NCBI GenBank assembly: GCA_947174015.1 | Contig: CAMWHJ010000025.1 | Coordinates: 1-42,608 of the forward strand | Length of the DNA stretch: 42,608 nt | Source of the DNA: an uncultured Lachnospiraceae bacterium | GTDB taxonomy: Bacteria > Bacillota > Clostridia > Lachnospirales > Lachnospiraceae | Reading direction: 5' to 3' | Shown here: piece by piece, positions 6,688 to 14,344 of the stretch | How the letters are laid out: every line of letters starts with the position of its first letter | Position numbering within the stretch: the first letter of the stretch is position 1 | Position numbers and translations under genes: made by a program | Notes under the pieces: generated by a model | The model's database searches: none | Told to the model about the DNA's origin: nothing | Seen by the model: the letters and a program-made list of their open reading frames with translations, nothing else

Positions 6688-7003
6688 TTTCTGTTCCTCC
6701 TAAAACTGTTTCTCCATTTGCAACCAACTGACGCAATCGTACCAATTCCATGGAAAGTATCTGCCTTCCCCTTTCTGTAATTTGATACTCTTTTTTACGG
6801 CTTCCCATTTCATTGGGCAGTGGTTTAATCCATCCCTTTGTGCACAAATTATTCAAAGCCCCATATAAAGTACCGGCCGCCAGATGCACACGTCCACCGG
6901 ACATTTGTTCCGTCTGCTGCATAATACCATATCCATGCTGGGGAGAACAGAGGGATAAAAGGATATAGTAAACTGCCTCCGTTAATGCATAGCTGTTATC
7001 CAT
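6677..7003 (-). CDS. PadR-family transcriptional regulator
   Basis: A 108-residue PadR regulator: winged helix over residues about 5-85 (TEAVYYILLSLCSPQHGYGI, GTLYGALNNLCTKGWI, EYQITERGRQIL) and a short C-terminal helix for dimerisation. The start is taken at 7003 (MDNSYALTEAV), because GGGAG lies eight bases upstream. The in-frame ATGs at 7009 and 7018 are too close to it or lack a site. PadR proteins are dimeric repressors that usually control their own operon. The TATATCG repeats just upstream are the likely operator. The gene is co-transcribed with the DUF2812 gene, which it overlaps. Confidence 0.88.
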   Translation of the reverse strand: MDNSYALTEAVYYILLSLCSPQHGYGIMQQTEQMSGGRVHLAAGTLYGALNNLCTKGWIKPLPNEMGSRKKEYQITERGRQILSMELVRLRQLVANGETVLGGTENEK

Positions 7004-7025
7004 TATCATAGCTCCCAATTTCTAT

Positions 7026-7075
7026 TATATCGTTTTCCGTTATATCGCAACATGATTATATCAGCTCCCGATATA
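7026..7075 (-). promoter_or_regulatory. candidate PadR operator/promoter region
   Basis: TATATCG occurs at 7026-7032 and 7041-7047, TATATC at 7057-7062, and the inverted CGATATA at 7069-7075. Repeated and inverted half-sites within 50 bases directly upstream of the padR start suggest an autoregulatory site. The -10-like TATA sequences within them would place it over the promoter. This is not proven. Confidence 0.4.
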
Positions 7076-7111
7076 GCTGTCAATTCATTTCTATTGGATA
7101 ACTGTTTTATA

Positions 7112-7256
7112 GTTACAGTTTACACCTACGGTGCAAACTGTAACAGAATCCAGCCTATTAAGAGTTCGCTTTCAGCGAAAGGCTGGATTCTTCGCTATCA
7201 CTATTTGTTCTTACGTACTTTGCAGCAAGTGCAAAGTACTGTCTGTGAACTGTTAC
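7112..7256. repeat. three-hairpin palindromic element with GTTACAGTTTACA-like ends
   Basis: Hairpin 1 is GTTACAGTTT/AAACTGTAAC (7112-7144) with an inner CACC/GGTG. Hairpin 2 is GAATCCAGCCT/AGGCTGGATTC (7146-7190) with an inner TTCGCT/AGCGAA. Hairpin 3 is GTACTTTGCA/TGCAAAGTAC (7215-7239). The right edge GTGAACTGTTAC (7245-7256) is an imperfect inverted copy of the left edge. It fills the gap between the ends of two minus-strand operons. It belongs to the same structural class as the elements at 12543, 20242 and 42556. Confidence 0.6.
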
Positions 7257-7273
7257 GTTTTATACTTTTACGG

Positions 7274-8359
7274 TTACTGTTTGCTCAATTCCACAGTACC
7301 ATATATATTTTTTTCTGAGCTATCATATGCTTCTAAAGTAAATGAATCATCCAAAGAGGTCTTGTCTAAATATATTCTCCATACGTATTTGCCATCTTCT
7401 AATTCCTCTCCGCCGGAACCAGAGCCTGATTCCTGATTCTTCAGACGAAATTCCAGCTGGTAAAAGTCATCGGTGTTGGCAGTATGGTAATAGATTTCTA
7501 CATAAGTTCCCAATTCTGTCTGAATCACCTCTGCATTTTCTATTTTGACACCTGTTCCCGGAATCTGCACATCATCTGTGGGGAGGTAATTGACTTTTTG
7601 GCTGTTGCTGATGTCTGTTAAGGTAAATTGGATCTGGCTGCGCATAATATCTTCCATTTGTGCCGCACCGTCCTCCCATGTTGTTCCGATACAAACAACA
7701 TCCAAGGTCTTAGCATCCAAGGTTTTTCCACACTCTAACATAATATCCATAACGTCATCACTGACGGACAGACAATCCATGGTAACTACAGCGATGCCTA
7801 ATTCATCGCTATTTTGAATATTTACATTCACATGTAATGGTGCTAATCCTTTGGATTCTGCATATTCAGCAACACTCAGGGTACTGTCAATTCCCCACTG
7901 GGAAACAGTATCCTCCAGCAATGCATCTTCCGGAATGAAGAAATATTTGCCCGCCTCTTTTGCTTGAACCTCCACTACCATATAGATTCTTTCGCTGTCA
8001 CACAGAGCTTCCTTCACAGTATAATTTGCCGCATTGCTTTCTGTGACAAGTTGTTCTTCTTGATTGATATCGGAAGTGACTAGTTCCAATGCTTCTTCTG
8101 GTACCTTGGTGGAAGTATGGTGAAAGAAGTCCAGTAATCCCAAATACTTTCCGGCGGCATATGTGGTGGTTCCCAGTAAACCAAAGGCAATGATGGACAC
8201 GGCAGCAGCTTTTGTCAACTTGTTCCATTGTCTGTGATGTGTGCCGGTGTCAGTATTTTTCTCAGGCAGATTTTCTAAGGTGTCTTTATATGCATTCCAT
8301 ACCTTTTCCGGCACCTTTGCATCCTTTAATCCATTTATCATATTTTCAAATTCATTCAT
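7274..8359 (-). CDS. DUF4179 anti-sigma factor-like membrane protein
   Basis: A 361-residue protein. Residues 1-48 are a cytoplasmic, charged part (MNEFENMINGLKDAKVPEKV) likely to bind the sigma factor. Residues about 50-70 are the single membrane segment (AAAVSIIAFGLLGTTTYAAG). From about 75 onward is the DUF4179 extracellular domain (YTVKEALCDSERIYMVVEVQ) and a C-terminal beta-rich part of about 120 residues. A Ser/Gly linker SGSGSGGEE lies near residue 313. The gene overlaps the end of the ECF sigma gene by 8 bases, the standard layout for a sigma/anti-sigma pair of this type. The signal sensed outside is not known. Release of the sigma factor by conformational change or proteolysis is the family expectation. 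Confidence 0.82.
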   Translation of the reverse strand: MNEFENMINGLKDAKVPEKVWNAYKDTLENLPEKNTDTGTHHRQWNKLTKAAAVSIIAFGLLGTTTYAAGKYLGLLDFFHHTSTKVPEEALELVTSDINQEEQLVTESNAANYTVKEALCDSERIYMVVEVQAKEAGKYFFIPEDALLEDTVSQWGIDSTLSVAEYAESKGLAPLHVNVNIQNSDELGIAVVTMDCLSVSDDVMDIMLECGKTLDAKTLDVVCIGTTWEDGAAQMEDIMRSQIQFTLTDISNSQKVNYLPTDDVQIPGTGVKIENAEVIQTELGTYVEIYYHTANTDDFYQLEFRLKNQESGSGSGGEELEDGKYVWRIYLDKTSLDDSFTLEAYDSSEKNIYGTVELSKQ

Positions 8360-8855
8360 AAGAAAGCTCCTTTCTCAGCTTATTTCTTGCAGTTGTCAGT
8401 TGGCTTCGTACCGTACTTTCATTGGCATCCAAAATCTGTGCTATTTCCTTGGTGGTAAATCCCTGCTCATAGTACAAAATAATAATGGTCCGGTATTTTT
8501 TATCTAAACAAGTCAGAAAATCCCTCCATTCAAGATTTAAAAATTCATTATCCTGATACCATGCTTCTGTCATTTCCTCCTGAGAAATCATTTTTTTTCG
8601 CTGTCGATAAATGGCATTGCAATGGTTGATTAGAATACGGATCAGCCAAGTTTTAAATAAATGATCTTTTTTCAATGTATGGATTTTTTCCCAGCATGTC
8701 AGTGCAGTTTCCTGCATAGCATCGGAGACGTCTTCATCATTTCTTAGAATAGCTTTTGCCACTTTATAAAGATCAGAACCATATTGCAGCATCAATGTCT
8801 GAAATGCCTCTTTATTATGTTTTTTCGCTTTTCGAATTAGTAATTCCAATTCCAT
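8352..8855 (-). CDS. ECF RNA polymerase sigma factor
   Basis: A 167-residue ECF sigma factor. Region 2 runs from about residue 10 to 75 (LYKVAKAILRNDEDVSDAMQ, TCWEKIHTLK, FKTWLIRILINHC). Region 4 runs from about 108 to 163, with the helix-turn-helix GFTTKEIAQILDANESTVRS and then LTTARNKLRKEL. The partner is the DUF4179 protein encoded immediately downstream. Start at 8855 follows AAAGGA with suitable spacing. Two perfect or near-perfect palindromes lie in its leader (8878-8922). This is a different ECF subgroup from the SigV-like factor at 1567, since the anti-sigma types differ. Confidence 0.88.
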   Translation of the reverse strand: MELELLIRKAKKHNKEAFQTLMLQYGSDLYKVAKAILRNDEDVSDAMQETALTCWEKIHTLKKDHLFKTWLIRILINHCNAIYRQRKKMISQEEMTEAWYQDNEFLNLEWRDFLTCLDKKYRTIIILYYEQGFTTKEIAQILDANESTVRSQLTTARNKLRKELSYE

Positions 8856-8877
8856 ATATCCTTTATTTCCTTTCTTT

Positions 8878-8922
8878 GAGTTCCGGAACTCTCATCTTAC
8901 TTACACTTATTAGATGAATAAG
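8878..8922 (-). promoter_or_regulatory. two palindromes upstream of the ECF sigma gene
   Basis: GAGTTCCGGAACTC (8878-8891) is a perfect 14-bp palindrome. CTTATTAGATGAATAAG (8906-8922) is an inverted repeat with 6-bp arms and a 5-bp centre. They lie 23-67 bases before the sigma start, where a regulator or the autoregulated promoter would be expected. The binding factor is unknown. Confidence 0.4.
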
Positions 8923-9334
8923 AGAAGCGTTTTGTCCATTTTTTTGCATAATATTTATCATACTGTTCTTTAGGTATGTTTGGGCATAGTTTTTTGCCAA
9001 ACATCAACGGATATGTTTGGCGGAACATTCCATTTACATGAGGGTGTGAAACATTTGGCATCTGACAGTTATGTATGTTTACAACTCACAATATTTTTTC
9101 ACAATTTGTGTAAAAATGAAAGCATCCATATAAAAAAGGAAGAACTGTTACAAGATTTCTCCAAAATTCGACAAAAGTAGTCTGAATAAGAGGAAAAATA
9201 GGGACGAAAATTGTCGTCTCATAAAATGTTTTCTTTACTAAAGGGGAAATTTAGGGTAAACTAAGAGGAAAGGAAACAGGGAGGATAACATTTGCAACAC
9301 TATTATAAATGCAAAAAGAAAGTCAGGGGAGAAT
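8923..9334. other. divergent intergenic region (412 bases) with regulatory signals
   Basis: This lies between the divergent sigma operon and the hybrid kinase gene. ATGTTTGG/CCAAACAT forms a hairpin at about 8975-9004, and ATGTTTGGCG recurs at about 9012. TTCGACA at 9167-9173 is the reverse complement of the Spo0A box TGTCGAA, in an AT context. GACGA/TCGTC forms a small hairpin near 9203. A weak promoter candidate for the kinase is TTTACT (9234) with TAAACT (9257), 17-base spacing. A 66-codon open reading at 8980-9180 was not accepted as a gene. Confidence 0.4.
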
Positions 9335-11350
9335 ATGACAGCACAAAATTATTATGAAGAAATTAATTTTACATCAGAAATAGAAGATAGTTTTTTTCCA
9401 GAGCATGAGGCAAAAATTCTTCAGACGTTGACAAAGGAACAGTCGGTGGGCATGATTGGAGGCTTTTGTCAGAGGGATTATCCGGTTTATTTTATCAGCA
9501 ATTTTATGTTGGAAAGTGTGGGTTACAGCTATCGGGAATTTATGGAGAAAACCAATGGAAATTACATAGAACTAGTGTATGAGAAAGACAGAGATGTGTT
9601 TCAGCAGAATCTGTACCAAGAAGTCAAAGGATTGGAGTATCGACTTGTGAATAAGGAAGGGACAACCATTTGGGTCAGTGAGACGAGAGGAAACTCCAAG
9701 TCAGCAAAGGGAGAAAACCTTTGGATTTCGGCAATTCGTATCATTGACCAGAGGCAAAGCAGGGAGACAGAATTAGTGAATGCACTGGGACAGGAATACC
9801 ACAGGATTATTTATATAGATCAAAAAACACAAAAATATGAGTTTGTGTGGACACAGGATGAAAGGGACAATCTGAAAAAAGATGGTACTTTTCCAGAATT
9901 TTTGAATATTGCGAGGAAATACTTGAAAGAATATGTACATCCGGAAGACACAGAGGTTGAAAATATTTATCATATGCTGGAAAAGTTTTTGCAGAAAAAG
10001 CAGACAGAAGAACAGCAAATGGAACTTAGTTTTCGGGAAAAGCTTCAGGAGGGTTATCAATGGATGCAGTTAAAGGTTGTAATGGGGGGAGAATGCAATT
10101 GCGGCAACGGTTATATGGCATTGGTATTTCGCAATGTGAATCAGACAGTGTGTCAGGAATTGGAGAGAAATCAGTTGTTAAAGAGTGCCTTAGACAGAGT
10201 CGAAACAGCCGCTGGTGTTAAACGGGATTTTCTGTCGAAAATGTCTCATGACCTAAGGACACCGCTGAATGCTATACTGGGCATCACAAAGCTGGCACAG
10301 CAGCAGAAAAATGACAGCCATTCAGTTGCTGAATATGTGGAAGTGATAGATTCCTCCGCAAAGCATTTGCTGCATTTGGTGGATGAACTTTTGGAGATGA
10401 ATGAATTCGAGACAGGGACATATGTTAGTAAAACTGTTGATTTTGAAATGAAAGATTTTGTACAGGAGGCAGTGGAAATGGTTTTGCCCAAATTGCAGGA
10501 GAAGAATCAACGAATTAAAGTATTTACAGAGGGAATTACCAAAGAAAAGATAACCGGAGATTTCAAAGCCTTAGAAAAAGTATGTGTGAATTTATTGTCA
10601 AATGCTTCTAAATATTCAGGGGAAAATCAGGAAATCGAATTGTCAGTTCACGAGATGCCTCGTATGAAGGAAAATGACAGAACTTATCAGTTCCGTGTTC
10701 GTGACCATGGGATGGGGATTCCATCAAATAAGATGGAGCAAATCTTCGAACCTTTTGAGCGGATCGAAGATACCAGAATCAGTAAGATACCTGATGTGGG
10801 ATTAGGTCTTGCCATTACCAAAAATATAGTAAAAATGTTAAAAGGCGATATTCAGGCATTTAGTGAGGAGGGCAGCGGTTCTGAATTTGTTGTGACCATA
10901 CCGTTCATACCTTATGAGACAGAGGAAGAAGAGGAAAAGGAAGAATATTTTGTTGAGGGTATGCGGGTACTGCTGGTGGAGGATAATGACATTAATCGTG
11001 ATTTATCTTATAGGGTATTAAGTGATGAGGGGGTGCAAGTGGAGACAGCAGAGAATGGACAAGAGGCAGTGGAATTATTCGGCAAGAAGGAGTCGGGCTA
11101 TTATGATGCCATTTTGATGGATATTCAGATGCCGATCATGGATGGTTATCAGGCAACTAGGAAAATTCGGACTATGGTGGAAAAAGAGGGGGATGATGTT
11201 CCGATTATTGCAGTAACAGCAGATGCCTTTCAGGAGGATGTCCAGCTTGCCATGGAGGCAGGAATGAACGCTCATGTAAAGAAGCCTGTGGATTATGATA
11301 TTCTGCTGGGAATATTAAGCAATGTGAGAGAGCAGCAGGAAAGGATATAA
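9335..11350 (+). CDS. hybrid sensor histidine kinase/response regulator
   Basis: A 671-residue soluble hybrid kinase without membrane segments. Residues about 30-150 look like a PAS domain (GYSYREFM, YIELVYEKDRDVF, LEYRLVNKEGTTIWV). Residues about 150-285 may be a second PAS-like sensor. HisKA begins at about 300, with phosphoacceptor His305 in MSHDLRTPLNAILG. The HATPase_c domain (about 400-530) shows an N-box (LLSNASKYSG), DHGMGIP and GLGLAITK. A receiver domain covers about 548-668, with LLVEDNDINR, phosphoacceptor Asp596 in ILMDIQMPIMDGY, and Lys in HVKKPVD. No output DNA-binding domain is present, so the phosphate would pass to another regulator, or the receiver tunes the kinase. AGGGGAG precedes the ATG at 9335. 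The signal is not predictable from the sequence. Confidence 0.92.
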   Translation: MTAQNYYEEINFTSEIEDSFFPEHEAKILQTLTKEQSVGMIGGFCQRDYPVYFISNFMLESVGYSYREFMEKTNGNYIELVYEKDRDVFQQNLYQEVKGLEYRLVNKEGTTIWVSETRGNSKSAKGENLWISAIRIIDQRQSRETELVNALGQEYHRIIYIDQKTQKYEFVWTQDERDNLKKDGTFPEFLNIARKYLKEYVHPEDTEVENIYHMLEKFLQKKQTEEQQMELSFREKLQEGYQWMQLKVVMGGECNCGNGYMALVFRNVNQTVCQELERNQLLKSALDRVETAAGVKRDFLSKMSHDLRTPLNAILGITKLAQQQKNDSHSVAEYVEVIDSSAKHLLHLVDELLEMNEFETGTYVSKTVDFEMKDFVQEAVEMVLPKLQEKNQRIKVFTEGITKEKITGDFKALEKVCVNLLSNASKYSGENQEIELSVHEMPRMKENDRTYQFRVRDHGMGIPSNKMEQIFEPFERIEDTRISKIPDVGLGLAITKNIVKMLKGDIQAFSEEGSGSEFVVTIPFIPYETEEEEEKEEYFVEGMRVLLVEDNDINRDLSYRVLSDEGVQVETAENGQEAVELFGKKESGYYDAILMDIQMPIMDGYQATRKIRTMVEKEGDDVPIIAVTADAFQEDVQLAMEAGMNAHVKKPVDYDILLGILSNVREQQERI

Positions 11351-11436
11351 AAAGGCAGTGTAAAGTTGTTTGTTATGGTTTACATGCAGGCTTGCTGCTT
11401 GTTGGCAAACTATGTACTACTACAGACAACATGCCG

Positions 11437-11477
11437 CATTTTGCCCCCATACATCTATGATGCATGGGGGCAAAATG
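11437..11477. repeat. perfect 14-bp hairpin between convergent genes
   Basis: CATTTTGCCCCCAT (11437-11450) pairs perfectly with ATGGGGGCAAAATG (11464-11477). There is no T-run, but it lies between the ends of the kinase gene and the convergent DUF2798 gene and could end transcription from either side. The surrounding 11360-11515 contains GTTTACATGC, TTGTTGGCAAAC and a GACAGTTACG edge, and may be a decayed member of the hairpin-element family. Confidence 0.55.
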
Positions 11478-11515
11478 GTTACTGTATGGTAAATACACAA
11501 TCTTATGATGGACAG

Positions 11516-12196
11516 TTACGAAAGATTTTGCTGTTCCTGCTCCAGTTCTGCACGAATTTCATCGATACGTTTCATCAGATTGTCAATGGCACCGATTTCA
11601 TCCTTGGGTTTTGTATTTTCTTTACGCATCTGTTCTTCCAGTTCTGCACGTTTCTGAATATCCCGACGGAATAAGAGTTTAAATAGTGTACGAATTAATG
11701 GCTGAATAAAGAATAACTGAGTAAAGAAGGCAAATGGAAAGTTAAGGCATACCAGCTTTAACCAGTTAGCCAGCAGGCTGATGATATCAAAGCCTGCATA
11801 ATATGGATAATATAAAATAGCAGCTAAAAAGCTCATGGCAGGACACATAAGTCCCACAGTAGCACAGATAATGGCACTTTCGAAAATCATAGGATGATTT
11901 TTGCGGGGATCAAAAATCTTGCAAGCCAGCTTAAAAGAACAAGGGCTTCCCATAACTACCTCTAAACAGTAGGCAAGAATAAACTCAACGATGACAATTA
12001 CATAAATTGGTACATAACGTCCCAGCATATACACACCACCCTGCTGATGAATGGCAGATAAGACACTGGTGGTTCCGTTTAATTCCATTAAAGTGCTTCC
12101 ATTGACTACATAGAGACTGTAAAATACATAGGCATGAACAGTGACGATAACAGTGAGAAAGGCAAATACCATTCTCTGAAATTGATTTCTTGGCAT
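11516..12196 (-). CDS. DUF2798 family membrane protein
   Basis: A 226-residue integral membrane protein with four hydrophobic segments (about residues 8-28, 58-80, 108-128 and 140-165). The first begins with the family-typical MPRNQFQRMVFAFLTVIVTV. A later SPCSFKLACKIFDP loop and FESAIICATVGLMCPAMSF match the repeated half of DUF2798 proteins. The C-terminal 50 residues are a charged helix (KRIDEIRAELEQEQQ) likely to be a cytoplasmic coiled coil. Function is unknown. AAGGAG lies before the start. The long leader upstream contains nested inverted repeats that include a hairpin close to the ribosome site, so translation or early termination may be controlled there. Confidence 0.75.
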   Translation of the reverse strand: MPRNQFQRMVFAFLTVIVTVHAYVFYSLYVVNGSTLMELNGTTSVLSAIHQQGGVYMLGRYVPIYVIVIVEFILAYCLEVVMGSPCSFKLACKIFDPRKNHPMIFESAIICATVGLMCPAMSFLAAILYYPYYAGFDIISLLANWLKLVCLNFPFAFFTQLFFIQPLIRTLFKLLFRRDIQKRAELEEQMRKENTKPKDEIGAIDNLMKRIDEIRAELEQEQQNLS

Positions 12197-12215
12197 AACT
12201 TACTCCTTTTCGTTG

Positions 12216-12326
12216 GCATAAACGGACACAAAAAAAACACAGCTCCGTTTATGGTGTAAATTGATTGCGAATACAATGTGCCGTAATCAGATTTACACGC
12301 AAAAGCGTTACATGTGTCGTTTATGC
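12216..12326 (-). promoter_or_regulatory. leader with mutually exclusive inverted repeats upstream of the DUF2798 gene
   Basis: In plus-strand terms, GCATAAACGGACAC (12216-12229) can pair locally with CCGTTTATG (12245-12253). It can also pair at long range with GTGTCGTTTATGC (12314-12326). Inside, GTGTAAAT (12254-12261) pairs with ATTTACAC (12291-12298), and TTGATT with AATCA adjacent to these. On the minus strand this is the 5' leader of the DUF2798 gene. The local hairpin ends about 20 bases before its start codon. The arrangement could be a switching RNA leader or a palindromic mobile element. Confidence 0.45.
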
Positions 12327-12542
12327 ATTGATAGTATAAAATTTTTTAGCGGAAAAATTGTTTGAAGCCAATATGTAAGTGGATACTGGTAGTTCGAAAC
12401 AATTACCAGAATATATTCTAACAGAAAAAACAGAGATTTGTCAAAGGGAAATTCAAAAAATTATGACAGTAACGTATATTTTGGGAAAAAGATAAAAATT
12501 AAGAAAAAGATAAAGATTAAGTGTGTGAAATTGTGATAAAAT

Positions 12543-12675
12543 GTAACTGTTCAGTAGGTCTGTGCATTTACTGCACAGACCGTAAGAGAAAGTGGATATA
12601 ACAGGCAAAGAACCATTGCCGTAGGTAATTTTGCGTGCTTCTTTGCTTGTAACTATGAAGGTACTGAATAGTTAC
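12543..12675. repeat. 133-bp MITE-like element, GTAACTGTTCAGTA ends
   Basis: The terminal inverted repeats are GTAACTGTTCAGTAG at 12543 and GGTACTGAATAGTTAC ending at 12675. Internal hairpin A is GGTCTGTGCA/TGCACAGACC (12557-12581). Hairpin B is GCAAAGAA/TTCTTTGC (12605-12646), extended by ACA/TGT. The first 53 bases recur at 42556-42608 with one difference. It lies 36 bases before the start codon of the DUF4349 lipoprotein gene and so forms its leader or promoter region. No coding capacity. Confidence 0.75.
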
Positions 12676-12711
12676 GATAAAATAAAAAACAGAAAGAGGG
12701 AGGTAATGCTT

Positions 12712-13770
12712 ATGAAACGAAGAAAGATGGCATTGGCAGTTCTGTTGGCGGTTTTATGTATGGGATGTGGTTCAGCAAGCACCAATTACACTACAGAAAG
12801 TAAGGGTACAGCAGAAGATACCTTTGTCAATGATATGTATGTGGAAAACGACTGGGAGGAAGACATCAGTGAGGATTCTATGGTCGAAGGAATGGGAGGC
12901 AGCAGTGTTTCCACAGACAGTGGGAAAAGTGAAAGCAAGAGTCAGCAGCGGAAGCTGATTCGAACCATTGATATGAATGTGGAGACTTTGGAATATGAGG
13001 AAGTCATGGCTTTTATCGAGGAAAATGTGAAAAAGCTGGATGGCTACATAGAATATTCCTCCACAGAGGGAAGCAGCATTTACAGTAGCTACATGAATCG
13101 CAGTGGGCAATTATACATACGCATTCCAAAAGATCGGGCGGATGAATTTCTGTCAGGGCTTTCAGATAGAGTAAACGTAACAAGAAAGAGTGAGAACACG
13201 GAGGATATTACATTATCCTATGTGGATGTTGAGAGCCATAAGAAGGCACTTCAAGTGGAGCAGGAGCGGCTGATGGCAATTTTAGAGAAGGCAGAGACAG
13301 TGGAGGAAATTATTTCACTGGAAGAGAGATTGTCTCAAGTACGCTATGAGATAGGACAGTATGAGTCCACGCTGCGCACCTACGATAATCAGGTGGATTA
13401 TACCACCATAAAGCTGCATGTAACGGAGGTAAAGGAAATCACAGAGCCGAAAGAAGAGTCTGCATGGAAACGTATGACGGGAGGATTTATCAACAGTGTG
13501 AAGGAAGTAGTGAAAGGTATCCGGGAATTTTTCATTGGTCTGGTGATCTGTTTGCCATATCTGGTGGTATGGGGATTGATCATTGCAGTGATTGTGCTGG
13601 TGATCCGCAAGATTTGTAAGCGCAATAAAAGGAAGAAAGAGCAGCGGATGCTCCAACGGCAAATGCAGCAGCAAGCCAACATGAACCCAAATGTGCAGCC
13701 GCAGCAAAATAATGGCAACTTGCATGGAGCAGGGCAGCAGGATAACAATAACCAGAAGAAGGACAATTAG
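12712..13770 (+). CDS. DUF4349 domain lipoprotein
   Basis: A 352-residue lipoprotein starting MKRRKMALAVLLAVLCMGCG. The lipobox LCMGC puts the lipidated Cys at about residue 19. A Ser/Glu-rich linker follows. The DUF4349 domain covers about 75-300 (QRKLIRTIDMNVETLEYEEV, ENTEDITLSYVDVESHKKAL, a coiled-coil stretch, and DNQVDYTTIKLHV). One membrane segment lies at about 272-297 (GLVICLPYLVVWGLIIAVIV). The tail is basic and then Gln/Asn-rich. The start at 12712 has GAGGGAGG eight bases upstream; the ATG at 12706 is too close and further upstream starts lie in the repeat. DUF4349 proteins are envelope proteins of unknown function, anchored at both ends here. A terminator follows at 13850. Confidence 0.82.
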   Translation: MKRRKMALAVLLAVLCMGCGSASTNYTTESKGTAEDTFVNDMYVENDWEEDISEDSMVEGMGGSSVSTDSGKSESKSQQRKLIRTIDMNVETLEYEEVMAFIEENVKKLDGYIEYSSTEGSSIYSSYMNRSGQLYIRIPKDRADEFLSGLSDRVNVTRKSENTEDITLSYVDVESHKKALQVEQERLMAILEKAETVEEIISLEERLSQVRYEIGQYESTLRTYDNQVDYTTIKLHVTEVKEITEPKEESAWKRMTGGFINSVKEVVKGIREFFIGLVICLPYLVVWGLIIAVIVLVIRKICKRNKRKKEQRMLQRQMQQQANMNPNVQPQQNNGNLHGAGQQDNNNQKKDN

Positions 13771-13785
13771 ATTTGGAAGTAAATT

Positions 13786-13794
13786 TGATATAAT
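13786..13794 (+). promoter_or_regulatory. extended -10 promoter-like site
   Basis: TGATATAAT is an ideal extended -10 (TGN before TATAAT), with no good -35 at the right distance. It lies 15 bases after the DUF4349 gene and about 60 bases before the terminator at 13850. If active, it would yield a transcript of about 75 bases. Confidence 0.4.
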
Positions 13795-13849
13795 AGTAAA
13801 TGATAAAAGTCCAAAAAATATAGAATTTGAAAAGGCGTTTGAAGTGAGG

Positions 13850-13877
13850 GCATCCACTGTAAAGTGGGTGCTTTTTC
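13850..13877 (+). terminator. rho-independent terminator after the DUF4349 gene
   Basis: GCATCCACT (13850-13858) pairs with AGTGGGTGC (13863-13871), with one G-T pair, around GTAA, and is followed by TTTTTC. Confidence 0.75.
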
Positions 13878-13895
13878 TATATAAAATTTGCATAA

Positions 13896-14249
13896 CTGTT
13901 CAGAACCAACCTCAAAAATGCAGCGGTAACAGCTGTAAATACCACAAAGGCAGAGGCAGCAACCGCCACTTGGAATCTGCGGTATATTCAGCATGCGGAG
14001 GGTTCGGCAAATATTACAGTCTGGACGTCATATTTGACTACTACACAGACCACTACTACTATGAAAGTGGCAGTTGTAGGTGGAGGAGCTGAAATATATT
14101 GTTATACGAGTAACGGCATAGTTTCGGTTTTTTCGGGTCCGGGACAAACAAGTGTTGCAACTCCAGTAAGAACAGGATTTTATGCAGAGGCAAAATATTT
14201 TAGTTATGGTACATCCAATAGTTTTCCCAGCGGCAGTGTGATATATTAG
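13896..14249 (+). pseudogene. small secreted protein, 5'-truncated at a repeat edge
   Basis: One frame is open from a TAA at 13893 to a TAG at 14247. It encodes about 117 residues that look like the end of a signal peptide followed by a mature secreted protein: AVTAVNTTKAEAATATWNL, with the signal-peptidase-like AEAA, then Thr-rich and Gly/Ser-rich beta-type sequence ending FPSGSVIY. The start of the signal peptide is missing. The point where it should be is ATAACTGTTCAG, the edge of the hairpin-element family. The first possible start inside the frame is a TTG at 14034. It precedes a lipoprotein and a three-gene ABC transporter operon, the usual place of a secreted peptide substrate. I do not recognise the family by name. 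Confidence 0.5.
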
Positions 14250-14344
14250 TTTATTGTGCCAATAGTATTTATAAAAATAATGCAGAATGTTTCTGTAAAG
14301 ACAAGACCAAAGTATGAGTGGAAGGAGTTAGTTTAGAAGGAAAC

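Noticed and set aside
8980-9180. 66-codon plus-strand open reading frame before the kinase gene
   Set aside because: No ribosome site, no recognisable protein features, and it is made partly of repeated ATGTTTGG hairpin sequence in an intergenic region between divergent operons.
10235-10241. TGTCGAA inside the hybrid kinase gene as a Spo0A box
   Set aside because: It is within coding sequence (the LSK codons) and isolated, so chance occurrence is the simpler reading.
11366-11674. 102-codon plus-strand frame after the kinase
   Set aside because: It lies antisense to the DUF2798 gene and over a perfect hairpin, without a ribosome site.
13691-14092. 133-codon plus-strand frame overlapping the DUF4349 gene end
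   Set aside because: It reads the lipoprotein gene and the secreted-protein fragment out of frame and crosses a terminator. The coding signal lies in the neighbouring frame (13896-14249).
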